Shown: positions 1-11,032, numbered from the stretch's first letter. The stretch: DNA of 64,000 bases from Apodemus sylvaticus (GCF_947179515.1 NC_067483.1:86386335-86450334); one strand, 5' to 3'. The notes: generated by a model not told the origin, from the letters alone. A program made the numbers and translations.

Positions 1-130
1 AGGGTGTCATAGTCCATGAACCAGTTCTTCATCATTGGAAAACCACCATTCTTTCTGACTTGTAGTAAAGCAGATGAAAGTTAATCTATGAATCACCTGG
101 CAACTGTTTTCTTTTTTTGTTTTTGATTTT

Positions 131-135
131 CTTTT

Positions 136-207
<72 letters not shown>

Positions 208-215
208 TTTTTTTT
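131..215. repeat. (TTTC)n microsatellite with trailing T tract
   Basis: About 19 near-perfect TTTC units run from the end of a T-rich lead-in and finish in a run of T. The opposite strand is a pure purine GAAA array. Nothing suggests a function; length variation between individuals is expected. Confidence 0.95.
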
Positions 216-639
216 GCTTTCTCTAAATCATAATGTTTTTATAATGATTTTTTTCTTTTTTACTCATCATGCTTGGGGCTCACTAGACCCCCAAATTTGT
301 GGGTTAATGCTTTTGTCGGACTAGAGGAAATTGCAACCTTGTGTGCTCAACTTGGTCTCTGTATTCTCACCCTTCTTCTTTGTGTTCTTAGATCTTGTTT
401 ATATAACTCCCACATCTCATGTTTACTATACTTTCCACATGCTGCTCTCTCTGAACTAGCGATGGATGACTTTAAACTGTCTTCTGGCCCACACTTGTTT
501 CTCTTTCTTTTCTCTTTCTTTTCTAACTACAATATTCATTGCCACTTTTGACATCACCAACCAGTTTTCACCTCTAGGCTCTGTATGGTTCTTATTCAAG
601 TATAGCAGCATGTCATTTAAAAATGTGTAACAGTTTATG

Positions 640-950
640 AATTCTTTGAGAATTTCATGCATGCATGTGATGTATTTGACTGTGACACATACCCCACTTC
701 CCTGCTTAACTCCCCATAGATCTGCCTCTGCCATGTCCCCATCTTGTTCCTACTTCAAGCCTCCCCCTCCTTCCCACTGAGTCTGATTTGTGCTCCCCAT
801 GTGCTTGGATGTGCCCCATGATAGCTCTACCAGGAACCATTCTTAGAGAAAACTAGCTCTCTCTCTCCCTGTCCAGTGGGCATTAATTGTCAATAGTTTG
901 TCGGCTGGCAGGGAGGGGGTGCTCATGAGTCTCTCTCCTCCCACTTTTAG
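640..950. repeat. Degenerate old rodent interspersed repeat (L1 3' region suspected)
   Basis: The stretch reading 'gtctgatttgtgctccccatg', then 'cttagagaaaactagctctc' and a short 'attaattgtcaatag' block resembles a repeat module I associate with 3' regions of old rodent L1 (Lx) elements. Divergence is high and no ends or target duplication are visible. The family name is a recollection, not a search result. Confidence 0.35.
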
Positions 951-999
951 GATATGAAGTTATGCTCTAGTTTCCAGAATCCTACAATTTGCTTATTTC

Positions 1000-2160
1000 C
1001 GGTATGTAAAACCTAAGTCTGTTTCTCCTGTCTGTTTTCTTGTCTCTTGTGCAAGTTGCCCTTGCTCTTGAAATTCTGATTGCCATGGTAAGGCCATTTG
1101 GTAAGCTTGAATAATGACTTTTCCTGGGTCCTGAGTGGTGGCAGGCTTGTGAGAGGCTGTCTATCCACTTCTCCCAGAGCCCTGGGAAGCCTACTGCTTG
1201 GGGAAGCTTTGAATCATTTTGAGGCACTAAGTCTCTTACTCTACCCCGCTTTGCCATCGAGACGGCTCACACAGCCTGGCCCTCAGGCACTAGCCGCACA
1301 GGTGCCTTTTGCCACCCCTGACTTTCATTCTTCATTCAGCACATTTGTCACAGTACAGCCAAGTCTCCTCACAGTAAATGCTCAGCTGTGTGGGGTTTGA
1401 GTGCAATGTGGACAGGATCTCCTCTAGTCTGGCCATCTCAGGAGTTCAGAAACCAGAGACACTGACCCTTTCCCAGAAAAACTTTCTGATGTCCAAGTTT
1501 GGGGCACTGACAAATGCCTTTGGGGACAGTTTGGCACTTGGCCATCTATCTAGTCTCTCCTTTTCAATATTAGCCTGAGATTTCCCTCCCCTGCTTTTAA
1601 ACCCCTCCAATGTCTCAAAAATTAATTGCTTTGATGGAGAACTCTGCTGTAGGGCTGCATGCTCTACCCCAGGAAGCCATGAAATACAGAGAAGGTTTAC
1701 TTATAAACAGAGACACAGGGAAAGAGAGATGTAGAAGCTAGGGCCTAGTACAAGCAAAATAAGTACCTTTGATAGAAAAGTATGTAGCAAGGAAAAAGAA
1801 ATCAAGGTTCTCTCACATCTTTAATATTCCCAGAGAGATAATATACTGAGCTCAGATGAATAGGGCAATAATTTTTAAAACCACTAAACTTCAATGTTTT
1901 TTTTCCCTTTTTATCCTTTAGTGACTAAAGGATAGACAAGAATTCTTGTAAATTCACAGCAAGAGCAGTAGAATTAAAAGAGGCCTATAAAATGTGAGAG
2001 TAAAACGGAGACAATTTATCAGCAAGTTAAGCAAAAAAAACGGAGATGTGAAGAACGGCAGAGAACCAGAGCTGCAGGATTGCTTCCTCGGAGTATTCAC
2101 AGGCATAATGTTCCGGAGGCGTAACTTAATGGTTTTTAGTCTGCATTTACTTGAAAAGAA
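1000..2160. other. No recognisable gene or repeat
   Basis: About 1.1 kb of mixed-composition sequence. Reading frames stay below 100 codons on both strands and lack convincing splice context. I see no SINE, LINE or LTR signature. Bases 1860-2000 are AT-rich. Confidence 0.5.
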
Positions 2161-2163
2161 AAC

Positions 2164-2371
2164 AATTAATTTTAAAATTTATTTTATCTGTGTAAGCATT
2201 TGTCTGCATGTATGTCTGTGCACCATGTGAGTGCCTGGTACCCTCGATGGTCAGAAGAGGGCATCGTATCTCCTGGAACGAGTTGCAGATGATGATTGTG
2301 AGCTGCCATTGTAAATGCCAGGGATTGAATTGGGTCCTCTCACAGAGCAGCTGAACCATCTTTCCTGCCCC
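2164..2371 (-). repeat. B3/B2 SINE (antisense copy)
   Basis: Read on the minus strand, this begins with a diverged 'gggcaggaaagatggttcagctg' head (tRNA-derived part). It continues through 'ggcatttacaatggcagctcac' and the 'ccctcttctgacc' region to an AT-rich tail. It is a degenerate, roughly full-length B3-type element. Pol III box sequences are eroded, so it is unlikely to be active. Confidence 0.85.
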
Positions 2372-2441
2372 TACATTGATTTTTTTTTCACTTGGCATAG
2401 AAAGTAGCATTCTTCACTGGTATTTTTGTATGTCCTTAGTT

Positions 2442-2476
2442 TGTGTGTGTGTGTGTATGTGTGTGTGTGTGTGTGT
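2442..2476. repeat. (GT)n microsatellite
   Basis: Alternating GT for 35 bp with one A interruption. Potential Z-DNA former. Confidence 0.95.
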
Positions 2477-2631
2477 AGCAGGCTTCATTGTAGTATTTTT
2501 TATGTACTTTATACATATGTGGGTGGATCCTCCTCTCCTTTTCACTTTCATGCCACATATATGCTATTAACCTTTCTCTGCAGTCCCTCAGACCTCCATT
2601 TCCCACTCTCATATCCAACAGCGGCATTCTT

Positions 2632-2671
2632 GCACGCATGCATGCACGCACGCACGCACGCACGCACGCAG
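2632..2671. repeat. (GCAC/GCAT)n tetranucleotide repeat
   Basis: About ten tetranucleotide units of GCAC with some GCAT. It is unusually CpG-rich for this window because each GCAC unit contributes a CpG junction. Confidence 0.95.
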
Positions 2672-2789
2672 GCCCCTGACAAAGGCTGAGGCCTGGGGCT
2701 GGGAAGCTGGTCCCTCTGGAGTAGCAGGTTAGTCCCATTCAGGGGCACTCTTTCTATGCCAATTGAAAACAAATTTTAATAGTAAATGC

Positions 2790-2935
2790 AGGGTCAAGAG
2801 AAATGGCTCAGCAGTTGAGAGCACTGGCTGCTCTTTCAGAGGGGCCAAGTTCACTCCCCAGCACTTAGAATTCGGACGTGGATTTGTAGCTCAGGGCCAG
2901 GACGACTAGATCTAGGGTCATAATGGAGAGCCATT
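2790..2935 (+). repeat. B2/B3-like SINE, 3'-truncated
   Basis: The head 'aagagaaatggctcagcagt' followed by 'gagagcactggctgctcttt' is the tRNA-derived part of a rodent B2/B3 SINE in plus orientation. Similarity fades after about 100 bp and no A-rich tail is clear, so the copy is truncated or heavily decayed. Confidence 0.7.
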
Positions 2936-2939
2936 CTGA

Positions 2940-4440
2940 TTCTGAGCACAGGGGTTTTAAGAGGGCTTGATGAAGGGAGGCACCTCTGCTGCTCCGTGGG
3001 AGGAGGGGACAGCAGGAGAGAGGTGATCACCCCAGCAGCTGAGGGGTGATGCTGGAGCCCGTGAAACTCCTGGGAATGGATGAGAGATTTAAAAAGTGCT
3101 TCAGGGGATGAATAGATGTGTTCCTTAGGTAGAGGAGAAGGGAGATTTAGCAGCTGAACGGAAGGGCAATGGCGGTTCTGAGGAGAGCACAGAGGAGAAG
3201 CGGCTGCATTGGGTTAGGGGTGAACTGGCTATGAGCACGCTCACCCTTTGTTTATGAAGCCCCAGTGTTAAGGAGGCTTCTGGATTGCATTCAGGGGTTG
3301 ATTGTTCGTCTGTCAGATTGATCTCTTCTAGACCTCAGAGGAAAGGAGGGTCCAGTGTCATCCAGAAACTTCCTTCAGTGATTGCTTGCCATGAAGATTC
3401 CATGGTGTTTCACAGACAATGTCCAGAACCCTCTCCCTGATGAACCCCGATGGGCTCCACTACGGGAGCCTCGAGTCCACTCCGGACTGGCTGGACGATG
3501 AGGGAATTTTCAACATCTGGCTCCTGTATGGAATTTCCCTCCCTCCCTGCAGCCAGTCTAACTGGGGGCCTGTGGTTTGCAGCCGTCTGGCTCCTGCTTA
3601 GAGGAAGTCAGGTCTGGGTAGCCACCACAAGTGGATTCCCAAGCAGCTTCCTCCCCACACGCTTGGCCTTCATGTGGCATGACTATAAATTATGCCCGGC
3701 ATGTTCATTTTCAGTTTGAATGTGTTCTCATCCCAGAGGAGCGACTAACGCTCAAGTTACTGACGTGAGAAAAGCCTGCTGCTACAATAACTAGGGATTA
3801 ATGAGAAGACCTCACAGAGGCTGGGCGGCAATCAGTCCTCAGCCACTGGCGACACGAATTTTAAATTGTGTTCTGTGACCGGTTCCCTCTTTGCCAAAAT
3901 TATTTTGCTGTAATTTTATTGGGTAAATGTTTACCTTGGCTTAAATGTTTGCTTTGTATTAAAACTGGGTCCACGCAGGGTGCCTTCCTCCTCACACAGA
4001 TGCAAGCCGGCAGAGAGGGATTTCAAAGCCCATCGGATTTTCTCTAGGAGGCGTGAAGACAAATCTCTTAATCCAGGATCATCAGTGACTGATAAATTTC
4101 ATTCAGAAAGCTGGCGAGCCCAGCATCCTAGCTGCGAACTCTGCCCATGGGCCATGGACATTACTCCCTGGCTTTCTCGTGAGGCCTTTCATTTCCCCAG
4201 TGAATTAAAGGGGAACAAACAATACAACTCTCTCTTGGTCCCCCTCTCTTGGTTCCACCCCTGCCCCCGTCTTTCTAGAATGTAGGAAGTTTGTTTTTCA
4301 TTTGATGAGAATGTCAGAGAATTCACCGATGGGTCTTGGAGTGTTCTAAGAATCTGGATCGGAATGGCAAATTATTCTGGTCTGTTTCTGGAAGTATGGA
4401 GTGTATATTTCATTGTATTTGTAAAGTGCTCAATAACATA
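2940..4440. other. Repeat-free stretch
   Basis: Roughly 1.5 kb without a recognised repeat. Bases 3840-3975 are AT-rich and uninterrupted ('aattttattgggtaaatgtt'), like non-coding DNA that can be conserved. Frames of about 90-100 codons exist near 3420-3720 and 3980-4285 but have no start, splice or codon-use support. No function assigned. Confidence 0.5.
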
Positions 4441-4444
4441 AAGA

Positions 4445-4903
4445 TAGTTTCAGGGCTGCTATGGTTAAGGGCCCAGACGACACCATTTTCCGCTCCTGTG
4501 TCTATGGCCCTGCCAAGGGACTGTAGCTGTTTCTACAGAGACAAGAACATATATCCATCCTTTGACTTGAGGTTGGCATTGACCTATGGGACTAAAGCCA
4601 ATGTGATGGAAGTAGGCTTGGAAAGCACTCGTTGGCTGGGAGTTGATTGACTTACTGATCTTGGAACTCTCCTGGAACGCAGACATAGCTGGTTAGCCAA
4701 CTTAAGGCGCTGTATTATCTAGTCACTCTGATTCTGCACGTGACCTACTAATAACTGCAATGACTCACAACTAATCAGTCCTGGGACAAACCAGAAATGT
4801 CCAGCTCAAATTGCTGACCTACAGCAATATGAGCTAAACCAAGTTATTTTAGCCTCTAAGTTCTGGGATTGTGTGTTATACAGCATAAGCTAACTGATGC
4901 AGG
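4445..4903 (+). mobile_element. MLT1-type ERVL-MaLR solo LTR (ancient)
   Basis: The order of landmarks matches an old mammalian MLT1 LTR. First comes a central 'ccaatgtgatggaagtaggc', then 'cttggaactctcctggaacg', then the diagnostic 3' end 'ttttagcctctaagttctgg' followed by 'gttatacagcataagctaac'. High divergence fits an insertion that predates rodents. The 5' boundary is approximate and no target duplication survives. Confidence 0.75.
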
Positions 4904-5029
4904 TCCTCTCAGTATACATTTAGAGGTCATAAAAGTTTTATTCGGCCTTTGTGTTTGTGTTTCCTGAAAACATCAGAATCATATAATGCATATTTGTTGA
5001 AGTGGATAGAGCTGGTCTTTCAAAAGGCT

Positions 5030-5102
5030 GAGTCAAGGTCCTCGCAGAGTTACTTAGCAAATCTGGGGTGGGATTCTAGTGCCTCTGACATCAGGCTCCC
5101 TT
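5030..5102 (+). repeat. MIR SINE fragment
   Basis: The segment 'cgcagagttacttagcaaat' followed by 'ggtgggattctagtgcctct' and 'gacatcaggctccc' aligns by eye to the 3' half of MIR (the part reading 'cacagctagtaag...gggattcgaacccagg...'). It is a short ancient remnant. Confidence 0.5.
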
Positions 5103-5104
5103 AG

Positions 5105-6255
5105 GAAACGGCCCTGAGGTTCACAGGTATGTATAAGTCACCCCACACACGTCATTGTTTCCCTGGCACCAGGTGTTCCGCAGGTGGGTCCCTGCTTCCT
5201 GGTGTCAGCTTTCTTTACTACAACTTAAGGTCTATCCCTTCAGGCTCTGACAACCACATGTCATTCCGACAGTGCAGTGTCATCTGCCTCCCTCCCTCGG
5301 AGGGACACTATTCTGGGTTCTTCCTTCACATCCTGCATCTGTATCCCTGTAACATAAGGAGTGGATGGAGGCCTCCTCTCTAGGGGCCATTTCATCTGCA
5401 GCAGCCCACCGGCCTGATTTCCTACCAGAATCTCATTGGAACATGAAGGACCACACTGCTTCCAGGACCAGTGAGTCACACAAGGATCAACTTTTTTTTT
5501 TTTTTTTTTTATTGGACAAGGGAAATATTTTTTGTTACTTTTCTAAAGCAGAAAGATAGAGAAGCAGGCCAAGGGATTGAGGGAATGGAAAAGACAACAA
5601 AAGCAGAGGAAGCCAGGCTAACTAATGTCAATGAGGATGAGAAGACAGTTTATTAAAGGGTAATAGAGCTTTCTGCTCTACCCAACAGCACACCAAAGCA
5701 CAGCTTCACACAATTACAGAAGAAAAAAGGTTATGAAAAATTTAATACACAAAAAGAATTATAAAGTATGACAAAGATTTATACAAAGAACTAACTTCAG
5801 TATCTTTTTCTTTTTATGTGAGACTTATAACTGTTTTCTAATAATGTCTGAAATGGCCTAGTCCTAGGATTTGAGATAACGATTCCTGTGTTGGAGAGGT
5901 ATTCAGAAAGAGATAACACATGTAGTTATTCGTTGCAGAGGAGTAAAGACAACATTTCAAAATTCTGCTTCTTCACCAAAGATTCAGAACAGACAAAATA
6001 ATCTTGAGCAAAAACAATGTAGGCCAGAGGCAAATGGCACCTCAGTGCAAGACATACTACAGAGCCCTGCTAGCAGAACCTGCATGGTCTCAGATCAAGG
6101 GACCTGTGGGACTGAACAGAGGGCCCCAAAGTAAGCTCACAAACCTAGAACCAGCTCCTTTTTGATGAACATGCCCAAACCATGCAGGCTGTGGGGCTGG
6201 CCTCTTCCACAAGGTGTACGGGGGAAGCAGACACACACATGCAAGAGACAGAAAC
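5105..6255. other. Unassigned stretch with a 19-T tract
   Basis: No gene is recognisable. A pure run of 19 T at 5492-5510 could mark the tail of a minus-strand retroposed copy, but nothing recognisable follows it. The right part (5560-6250) is AT-rich and may be decayed L1, since a clear L1 begins just after. Confidence 0.4.
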
Positions 6256-6257
6256 TG

Positions 6258-6727
6258 AACCTTTCCACAATGGATGGATCTCAGCTTACGATGGATCAAA
6301 GACCAAATGCGGGATCTGAACTGGGAACATGCATGGAGACATGTCAGTAAGGGCAGTGGAATATCACAGATACCGGAAAAGGCTATGGCTTTATGTGATT
6401 ACAGAAGCAAAGGGATCAGAACTGAAGACAGACAGTTACACTGAAGTTCTATACAGCACACAGAACAACAGAAAGACAATCTATAAAGCTAGAGAATTGT
6501 CTGCCAACTCTCCTCCCAATGAAGGATTCATATCCCTACTACATAGTATATTGATAATGCATAAGGAATTCAAAAGGCAAGAATCTGATTACAAAACGAA
6601 CAACTGTTCCCGAACAGTCACAGATATACGCGGCACAATCAATACCATCGGCCATCAGGGAAATTGAAACTATGATGAAATATCACATACACCAGTTAAA
6701 ATGCAATGAACGCCAACAGCAAAGCAA

Positions 6728-6761
<34 letters not shown>

Positions 6762-7330
6762 ATAACAAATGCTGACATGAACATGGAGAACTGGAACTCT
6801 CATACATTGTTGGTGGGAACCTAACACTAAAGGACAGTATGGAGGTTCATCTAAGAAGTGAGGGGAGCACTAGCATGGGATCCAGTCATCCCATGCCAAA
6901 GGCATATGTCAACCCCTAACATACTTGCCTTCCATGTCTACTATAAAGCCATTCATAACAGCCAAGGTTGCAATTACTTTAGGTGCTCACCAACATGAAC
7001 ACAGCGCATGTAAATAATGGGATATTACTCAGCCATGAAGAAGAGAGAAGCTCTGTTAGCTGCAGCAGAATGGACAGAACTGGAGGAAATTATACAAAGG
7101 GAAATAAGCCAGGGGCAGCGACAAGTACTGCGCTTTCCCCCTCATGTGTAAAGGTCAGGATTGGGGGGCTGTGAGAAACGGTGGACCATGGAGGTAGAAA
7201 AACAAACAGAGGCCAGATTTCCTCAATGATAGGTGTGAGCCGTATGTGTGTATTCAGATATAGAAATATCACAGTGAATCACATTAATGAGTATACTTAA
7301 TACATGCCAAAAAAATAAAAGTACAACAAT
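6258..7330 (+). mobile_element. LINE-1, 5'-truncated, degenerate ORF2 3' part plus 3' UTR
   Basis: Landmarks of L1 ORF2 appear in order on the plus strand. They are 'tacgatggatcaaagaccaa', then 'gggaaattgaaac', then 'catacattgttggtgggaac', 'gccattcataacagccaagg', and 'gggatattactcagccatga'. A terminal AT-rich tail ends near 7330. The frame is broken by many stops and by a 29-A insertion at 6730-6758. It encodes no working reverse transcriptase and is an old rodent L1 (Lx age class). Confidence 0.8.
6730..6758 (+). repeat. 29-A homopolymer inside the L1 body
   Basis: A pure run of 29 A interrupts L1 ORF2 sequence between 'caaagcaact' and 'cctataacaaatgctgac'. Consensus L1 has only a short A run at this point, so this is a local expansion or an insertion scar. 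Confidence 0.95.
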
Positions 7331-7446
7331 AAGAAAAATCTTCTTGGCATACACTTGTGTTTAGAAGTATATGTGAAAATGATTACTTTCATCCATTTAC
7401 TTCTATATCCATACACAGAGGAAACTTGGACTTATTCTACCCTATT

Positions 7447-7585
7447 TTTTTTTTCTGCTTCTGAGGCAGGATCTCTCTGCAAGGCCATGGCTGTCTTAGA
7501 ATTCACTGTGTAGACCAAACTAGCCCTGAACTCACAGAGATCCACCTGCCTCTGCCTCTCAAGAGCTGCCTGGAATTCCATTCTT
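7447..7585 (-). repeat. B1 SINE (antisense copy)
   Basis: On the plus strand the order is a T tract, 'tctgaggcaggatctctctg', 'gtgtagaccaaactagccct' and 'cctgcctctgcctctcaaga'. This is the reverse complement of a B1 (7SL-derived) element. The 5' end of the SINE is eroded. Confidence 0.85.
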
Positions 7586-7676
7586 TTGGTAAGTTCTGGT
7601 TTCCAATGCTGACATCTTAACCATCAAAACTACCCGTGACCAAGTTGCCAATGGCATTTTGGACTCATCTTTTGTA

Positions 7677-7682
7677 TTTATT
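7677..7682 (-). promoter_or_regulatory. AATAAA poly(A) signal for the candidate terminal exon
   Basis: Plus-strand TTTATT gives AATAAA on the minus strand, about 177 bases downstream of the stop codon of the candidate exon at 7859-7960. The hexamer is common in AT-rich DNA, so the position is supportive rather than decisive. Confidence 0.3.
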
Positions 7683-7858
7683 ATAATGGTTCTGCTCTAC
7701 CACGATTAAGACTTCTCACAACATGCCACAGAGACACATTTAACCACATAAACACATTGGCGATTTCTACAGGAGGTCCACACAGCAGACATCACAGGAT
7801 GTGTGGCCTCAGTAAGGCGTTCGATGAAGGGCACGCCACCTTCCCTGTCCTGGGTATC

Positions 7859-7960
7859 TTAGGAGGCTCTTATGTTGGCATCACATTCTTCCAGGAGAAG
7901 AATCAAATCTTCAATCAGGCTGTGTTCTCTGCCGTGGGTCACTTTCATAATGTCAAAGGC
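7859..7960 (-). CDS. Candidate terminal coding exon of an unrecognised minus-strand gene
   Basis: On the minus strand a pyrimidine-rich tract ending CTCCTTAG immediately precedes 7960, which is a good splice acceptor. A phase-0 reading frame then gives 33 codons and a TAA stop at 7859-7861. The peptide starts Ala-Phe-Asp-Ile-Met-Lys. It has a His-Gly-Arg-Glu-His motif, then a leucine- and acid-rich stretch (Ile-Glu-Asp-Leu-Ile-Leu-Leu-Leu-Glu-Glu-Cys) that would form an amphipathic helix. The other two frames from the acceptor stop within five codons. An AATAAA lies downstream at 7677-7682. I do not recognise the protein. Pseudo-exons of this size occur by chance, so it is a hypothesis. Confidence 0.35.
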   Translation of the reverse strand, partial: AFDIMKVTHGREHSLIEDLILLLEECDANIRAS

Positions 7961-8295
7961 CTAAGGAGAAAGGACAGGTGACCGATTAATACCTCAAAAC
8001 AGGCAAGCCCCTCTCTGACTTCTCACGGTTTCTGGAGGGCCTAGAAGTCTTGTGGCCCACAGGTGAGCAATCAGTCTTTAAGCAGCTGACAGCTCCATGG
8101 TTGACGAAGCCAGAATACAGGTGGGGTGGGTGCTGCCTGGGTGTTTAGAAGGTGGGCTCCACACTGGGAACACTGTGTGACTATACTTCAGTGACTTTAT
8201 GTGCAGGATTAAGTGGCTAGTGGAGGGCTTTAGTCATTCCCACTAAGGCCATTATGTCACACAAAACATGGAAAGGTGTGCTGCTTCCCCCAACA

Positions 8296-8464
8296 ACAGG
8301 TTTTAAAAGTTTTTATTTTGCGTTGGGGGCTTGTGTCGAGATGTTCTTATGGAGGTCAGAGGACGAAGTGAGGGAGTGGGTTCTCTCTAGCCTGTGAGTT
8401 CCGACCAGAAAGGCTGCCATTTTAGTAGCAAGCCCTCTCACATACTGTGCCGTCTCACTGGCCC
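8296..8464 (-). repeat. B3 SINE (antisense copy)
   Basis: The plus strand shows 'ttatggaggtcagaggacga' followed by 'tgggttctctctagcctgtg' and ends 'gccgtctcactggccc'. That is the reverse complement of a B3-type SINE with its tRNA-like head at 8464. The copy is diverged. Confidence 0.8.
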
Positions 8465-8892
8465 ATGGTAATTCTTTTTCTTGCATCTTGTTCTCACCTC
8501 CAGGTTCCTAATGTGCGCACCACACACACGCACGTTTAACATTCTCTTCACAGCATGCACAGCCTGGTGGTAGCATTTTGATGGCCTCCTCCTTCAGCTC
8601 CCGTGTCCAGCCTATTAGTACATCTTGAAATTCAACCTCTAGAACTTTTTAAAAAATTGGGTGGAGCTTGTCAATTCTCCAGGATAAGAGCAGAGCACAA
8701 AATCCTGAAGGTGAGAAGTCTCTACCTACATCTAGCGTTTGCTCCTGGGACAGCAGCTTCCGAGCCCCAAGGAAGCCCAAACCATGTGCAGAGGCCCCAC
8801 GTGGGCAGCTCTGGATGACTAACTCCAGATGATGACCCCAGAATCCAGGCAGAACAGTCAGGCACTGTGGAAAAGCTGGAGACCATTCCTGC

Positions 8893-9214
8893 TGTCTTAG
8901 TCCTAGTCTGTGAAGACACCATGACCAAGGCAACTCTTATAAAGGACAACATTTAACTGGAGCTGGCTTACAGTTTCAGAGGTTCAGTCCATTATTATCA
9001 AGGTGGGAGCATGGCAGCGTCCAGGCAGGCATGGTGGAAAAGAAGCTAAGAGTTTTACATCTTGTCCCAAAAGCAACTAGCAGAATATTGGCTTGCAGGC
9101 AGCTGACATCCACAGTGGCACAACTACTCCAACAAGGCCACACTTACTCTTAACACGGCCATACCTCCTAAGAGTGCCACTCACTGTCTGGGCTAAGCAT
9201 ATACAACCACCACA
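8893..9214 (-). mobile_element. Solo LTR, ERVL-MaLR type, with 5-bp target duplication
   Basis: The plus strand begins TGTCTTAG (reverse complement of a CTAAGACA LTR end) and closes with 'atacaaccaccaca'. The element is flanked by exact 5-bp direct repeats CCTGC (8888-8892 and 9215-9219). TG...CA termini with a 5-bp duplication are typical of ERVL/MaLR LTRs. The body includes 'aactcttataaaggacaaca' and 'ggttcagtccattattatca', shared with the copy at 20626-20972. I do not assign a subfamily name. There is no internal retroviral sequence. Confidence 0.8.
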
Positions 9215-9707
9215 CCTGCTGTGTTCAATTCTAATTCCTGGCTCAGAATGGAGAACATAATCTTATTGTTCTTCACTCTACCGAGTCTCTGGATGGTTTG
9301 CTGTGGAGAGACGAGGGGCCTGAGCAGCAGCAGCACTGTGTTCGGTGAGAGGCAGGATGCCAAGAGGGGGAGGGGAATCCAAAGCCACTGTGTCCGCTGT
9401 GACTGTGCTCTAAAGACCCTTTACAGTGTGGTGCTGGTGACCGTGACACACCAGGCAATGGGCTCCGGGACAACCTGATACCCCCACACCCCACTGAGGA
9501 CAGGTCCAGTAACTCCCAGCAATCACAGCCACTGTCCACTACTCATCCAAAGCCGCATGATTTACCCTTTACAGGTGTGGACAGCTCTGCCACATTTGTG
9601 GACACTGTTTCATAAACCACTCTTGAAAAGTTAGGTCACTTCCAGATGACTTTGACGATATGACACAGATCTTTCAGTCTATGGGTTCGCTCCTGGTACT
9701 ATTACTG

Positions 9708-9752
9708 TTGTATGTGCATGTGTGTGTATGTCTGTGTCTGTGTGTGGTGTGG
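9708..9752. repeat. GT-rich imperfect microsatellite
   Basis: Alternating GT with A and C interruptions. Confidence 0.85.
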
Positions 9753-10730
9753 TGGAGAGGCAGGAGATAGTACAGATCAATGTTGGAAGAAACTAAAAGG
9801 ACATTTGAAAACAAGCCCCGATGGCTCTGAACTGACACTGGCAGTCAGGCCCACGGGAGGGGCAGGACAGATGCAGGGAACTTGCTTTCTGTTAATCTGC
9901 ACAGGTCTGTCCTGCAGTTACCGCACACATTTCCCAAGGCAGGACTTGTAGGTGTAGAGGGAAAGAGTAGGGGCTGCCCCACCTCGCAGGCAGCCCAGCT
10001 CTGGGAGATTAGAAAGCAACATCTGGTACCTCATGTTTTATTCTCTTTCCCCAGCTCCACCCTGGGCCCTCTGCTGCGCTGGACATGCTGGGGTCTGAGA
10101 CAGAGACCTGTATGACAGTGTCACTGGCTGTGCTTGTGATTTGCTGAGGATGAATGTTCTCTGCTAGCAGCCTGCAAACAGGACCTGGCCCTGCATCCGG
10201 CCCTGAGAAAGGGCTCAGCCGCCACAGCGCCCTCTGCTGGCGTGTTCTCACAGCTCCTAAGCAGAGAAGCTTTGCCTGATGGCAAAGTGTTTCTGCAGGA
10301 TCTCCACCTGGAGAGGGACCTGGGCCTCTCTGTGACTTGACCGACAGCCAAATGACAATGTCGTCTTCTGGTCACCCTGCCAGTGGAAGGCTGATCTGTG
10401 TTTTCCCAAGCATCTCTCTTGTTCCAGCCTTGCTGCCTCAGTACCCTCCTGCAGTTCCGGTCCTAAGCTGAATCTTCCCGTGCACTGAAGGGGCAGAGCT
10501 GCCATCCGGATAGTGAGGCTCACTCTTTACTGGAGACTTGGGACCTAGGACCACACAGGGGCTGCAGGACCCAGCAGACAGACAGGGAAGCTGCCACTAT
10601 CTGGCCTCACAGGCACACTGCCCAAGCTGTTTCCGCAAAACATCCAGTTGGATACCCTGATCAGAAGAAACTGCTCCAACTCACCTGGTCTGAGACTGGG
10701 GGTGGAGGGGAGGTGGGGAGTGGAGGGGGT

Positions 10731-10742
10731 TGCGCATGCGCG
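10731..10742. promoter_or_regulatory. NRF1-like palindromic site
   Basis: TGCGCATGCGCG contains the core palindrome GCGCATGCGC, which is the consensus for nuclear respiratory factor 1. It sits in a G-rich stretch with more CpG just downstream ('gtggcggcgg'). NRF1 usually acts at CpG-island promoters, and this context is only modestly GC-rich. A simple GC/GT repeat origin is also possible. Confidence 0.35.
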
Positions 10743-11021
10743 CGTGGCGGCGGTAGGGGGGAGTGGTATGCTCAGCTCTCAGGCCTCATCCCTGTGTCCA
10801 CTCTGCCTGACCTGTACAGTTGAGGACAGTGGACCAAGTCTCCTGGACATAGCTTTTCCACAGCCTGAGGACCCTGGGGTGGCCCAGGTCGAATGATGTT
10901 GGCCATGTTCTGTGTCTTCTCATTTGCTGATGACCTCAACATGGGGGTCATACTGGGATGGAGTTCTAGGATCCTACACACCACAATGGCTAGAAGCCGA
11001 AGACAGGAATATGGGGTGGGT

Positions 11022-11032
11022 GGGGGGGGGGG
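11022..11032 (+). repeat. 11-G homopolymer in a G-rich tract
   Basis: An uninterrupted run of 11 G sits within 'ggggtgggt...gggaggt', so several G runs are close together. It is a potential G-quadruplex on the plus strand. A second G run follows near 11070. Confidence 0.9.

Noticed and set aside
2632..2671. CRISPR-like or other regular repeat-spacer array
   Set aside because: It is a simple tetranucleotide repeat with no spacers; no repeat-spacer structure was seen anywhere in the window.
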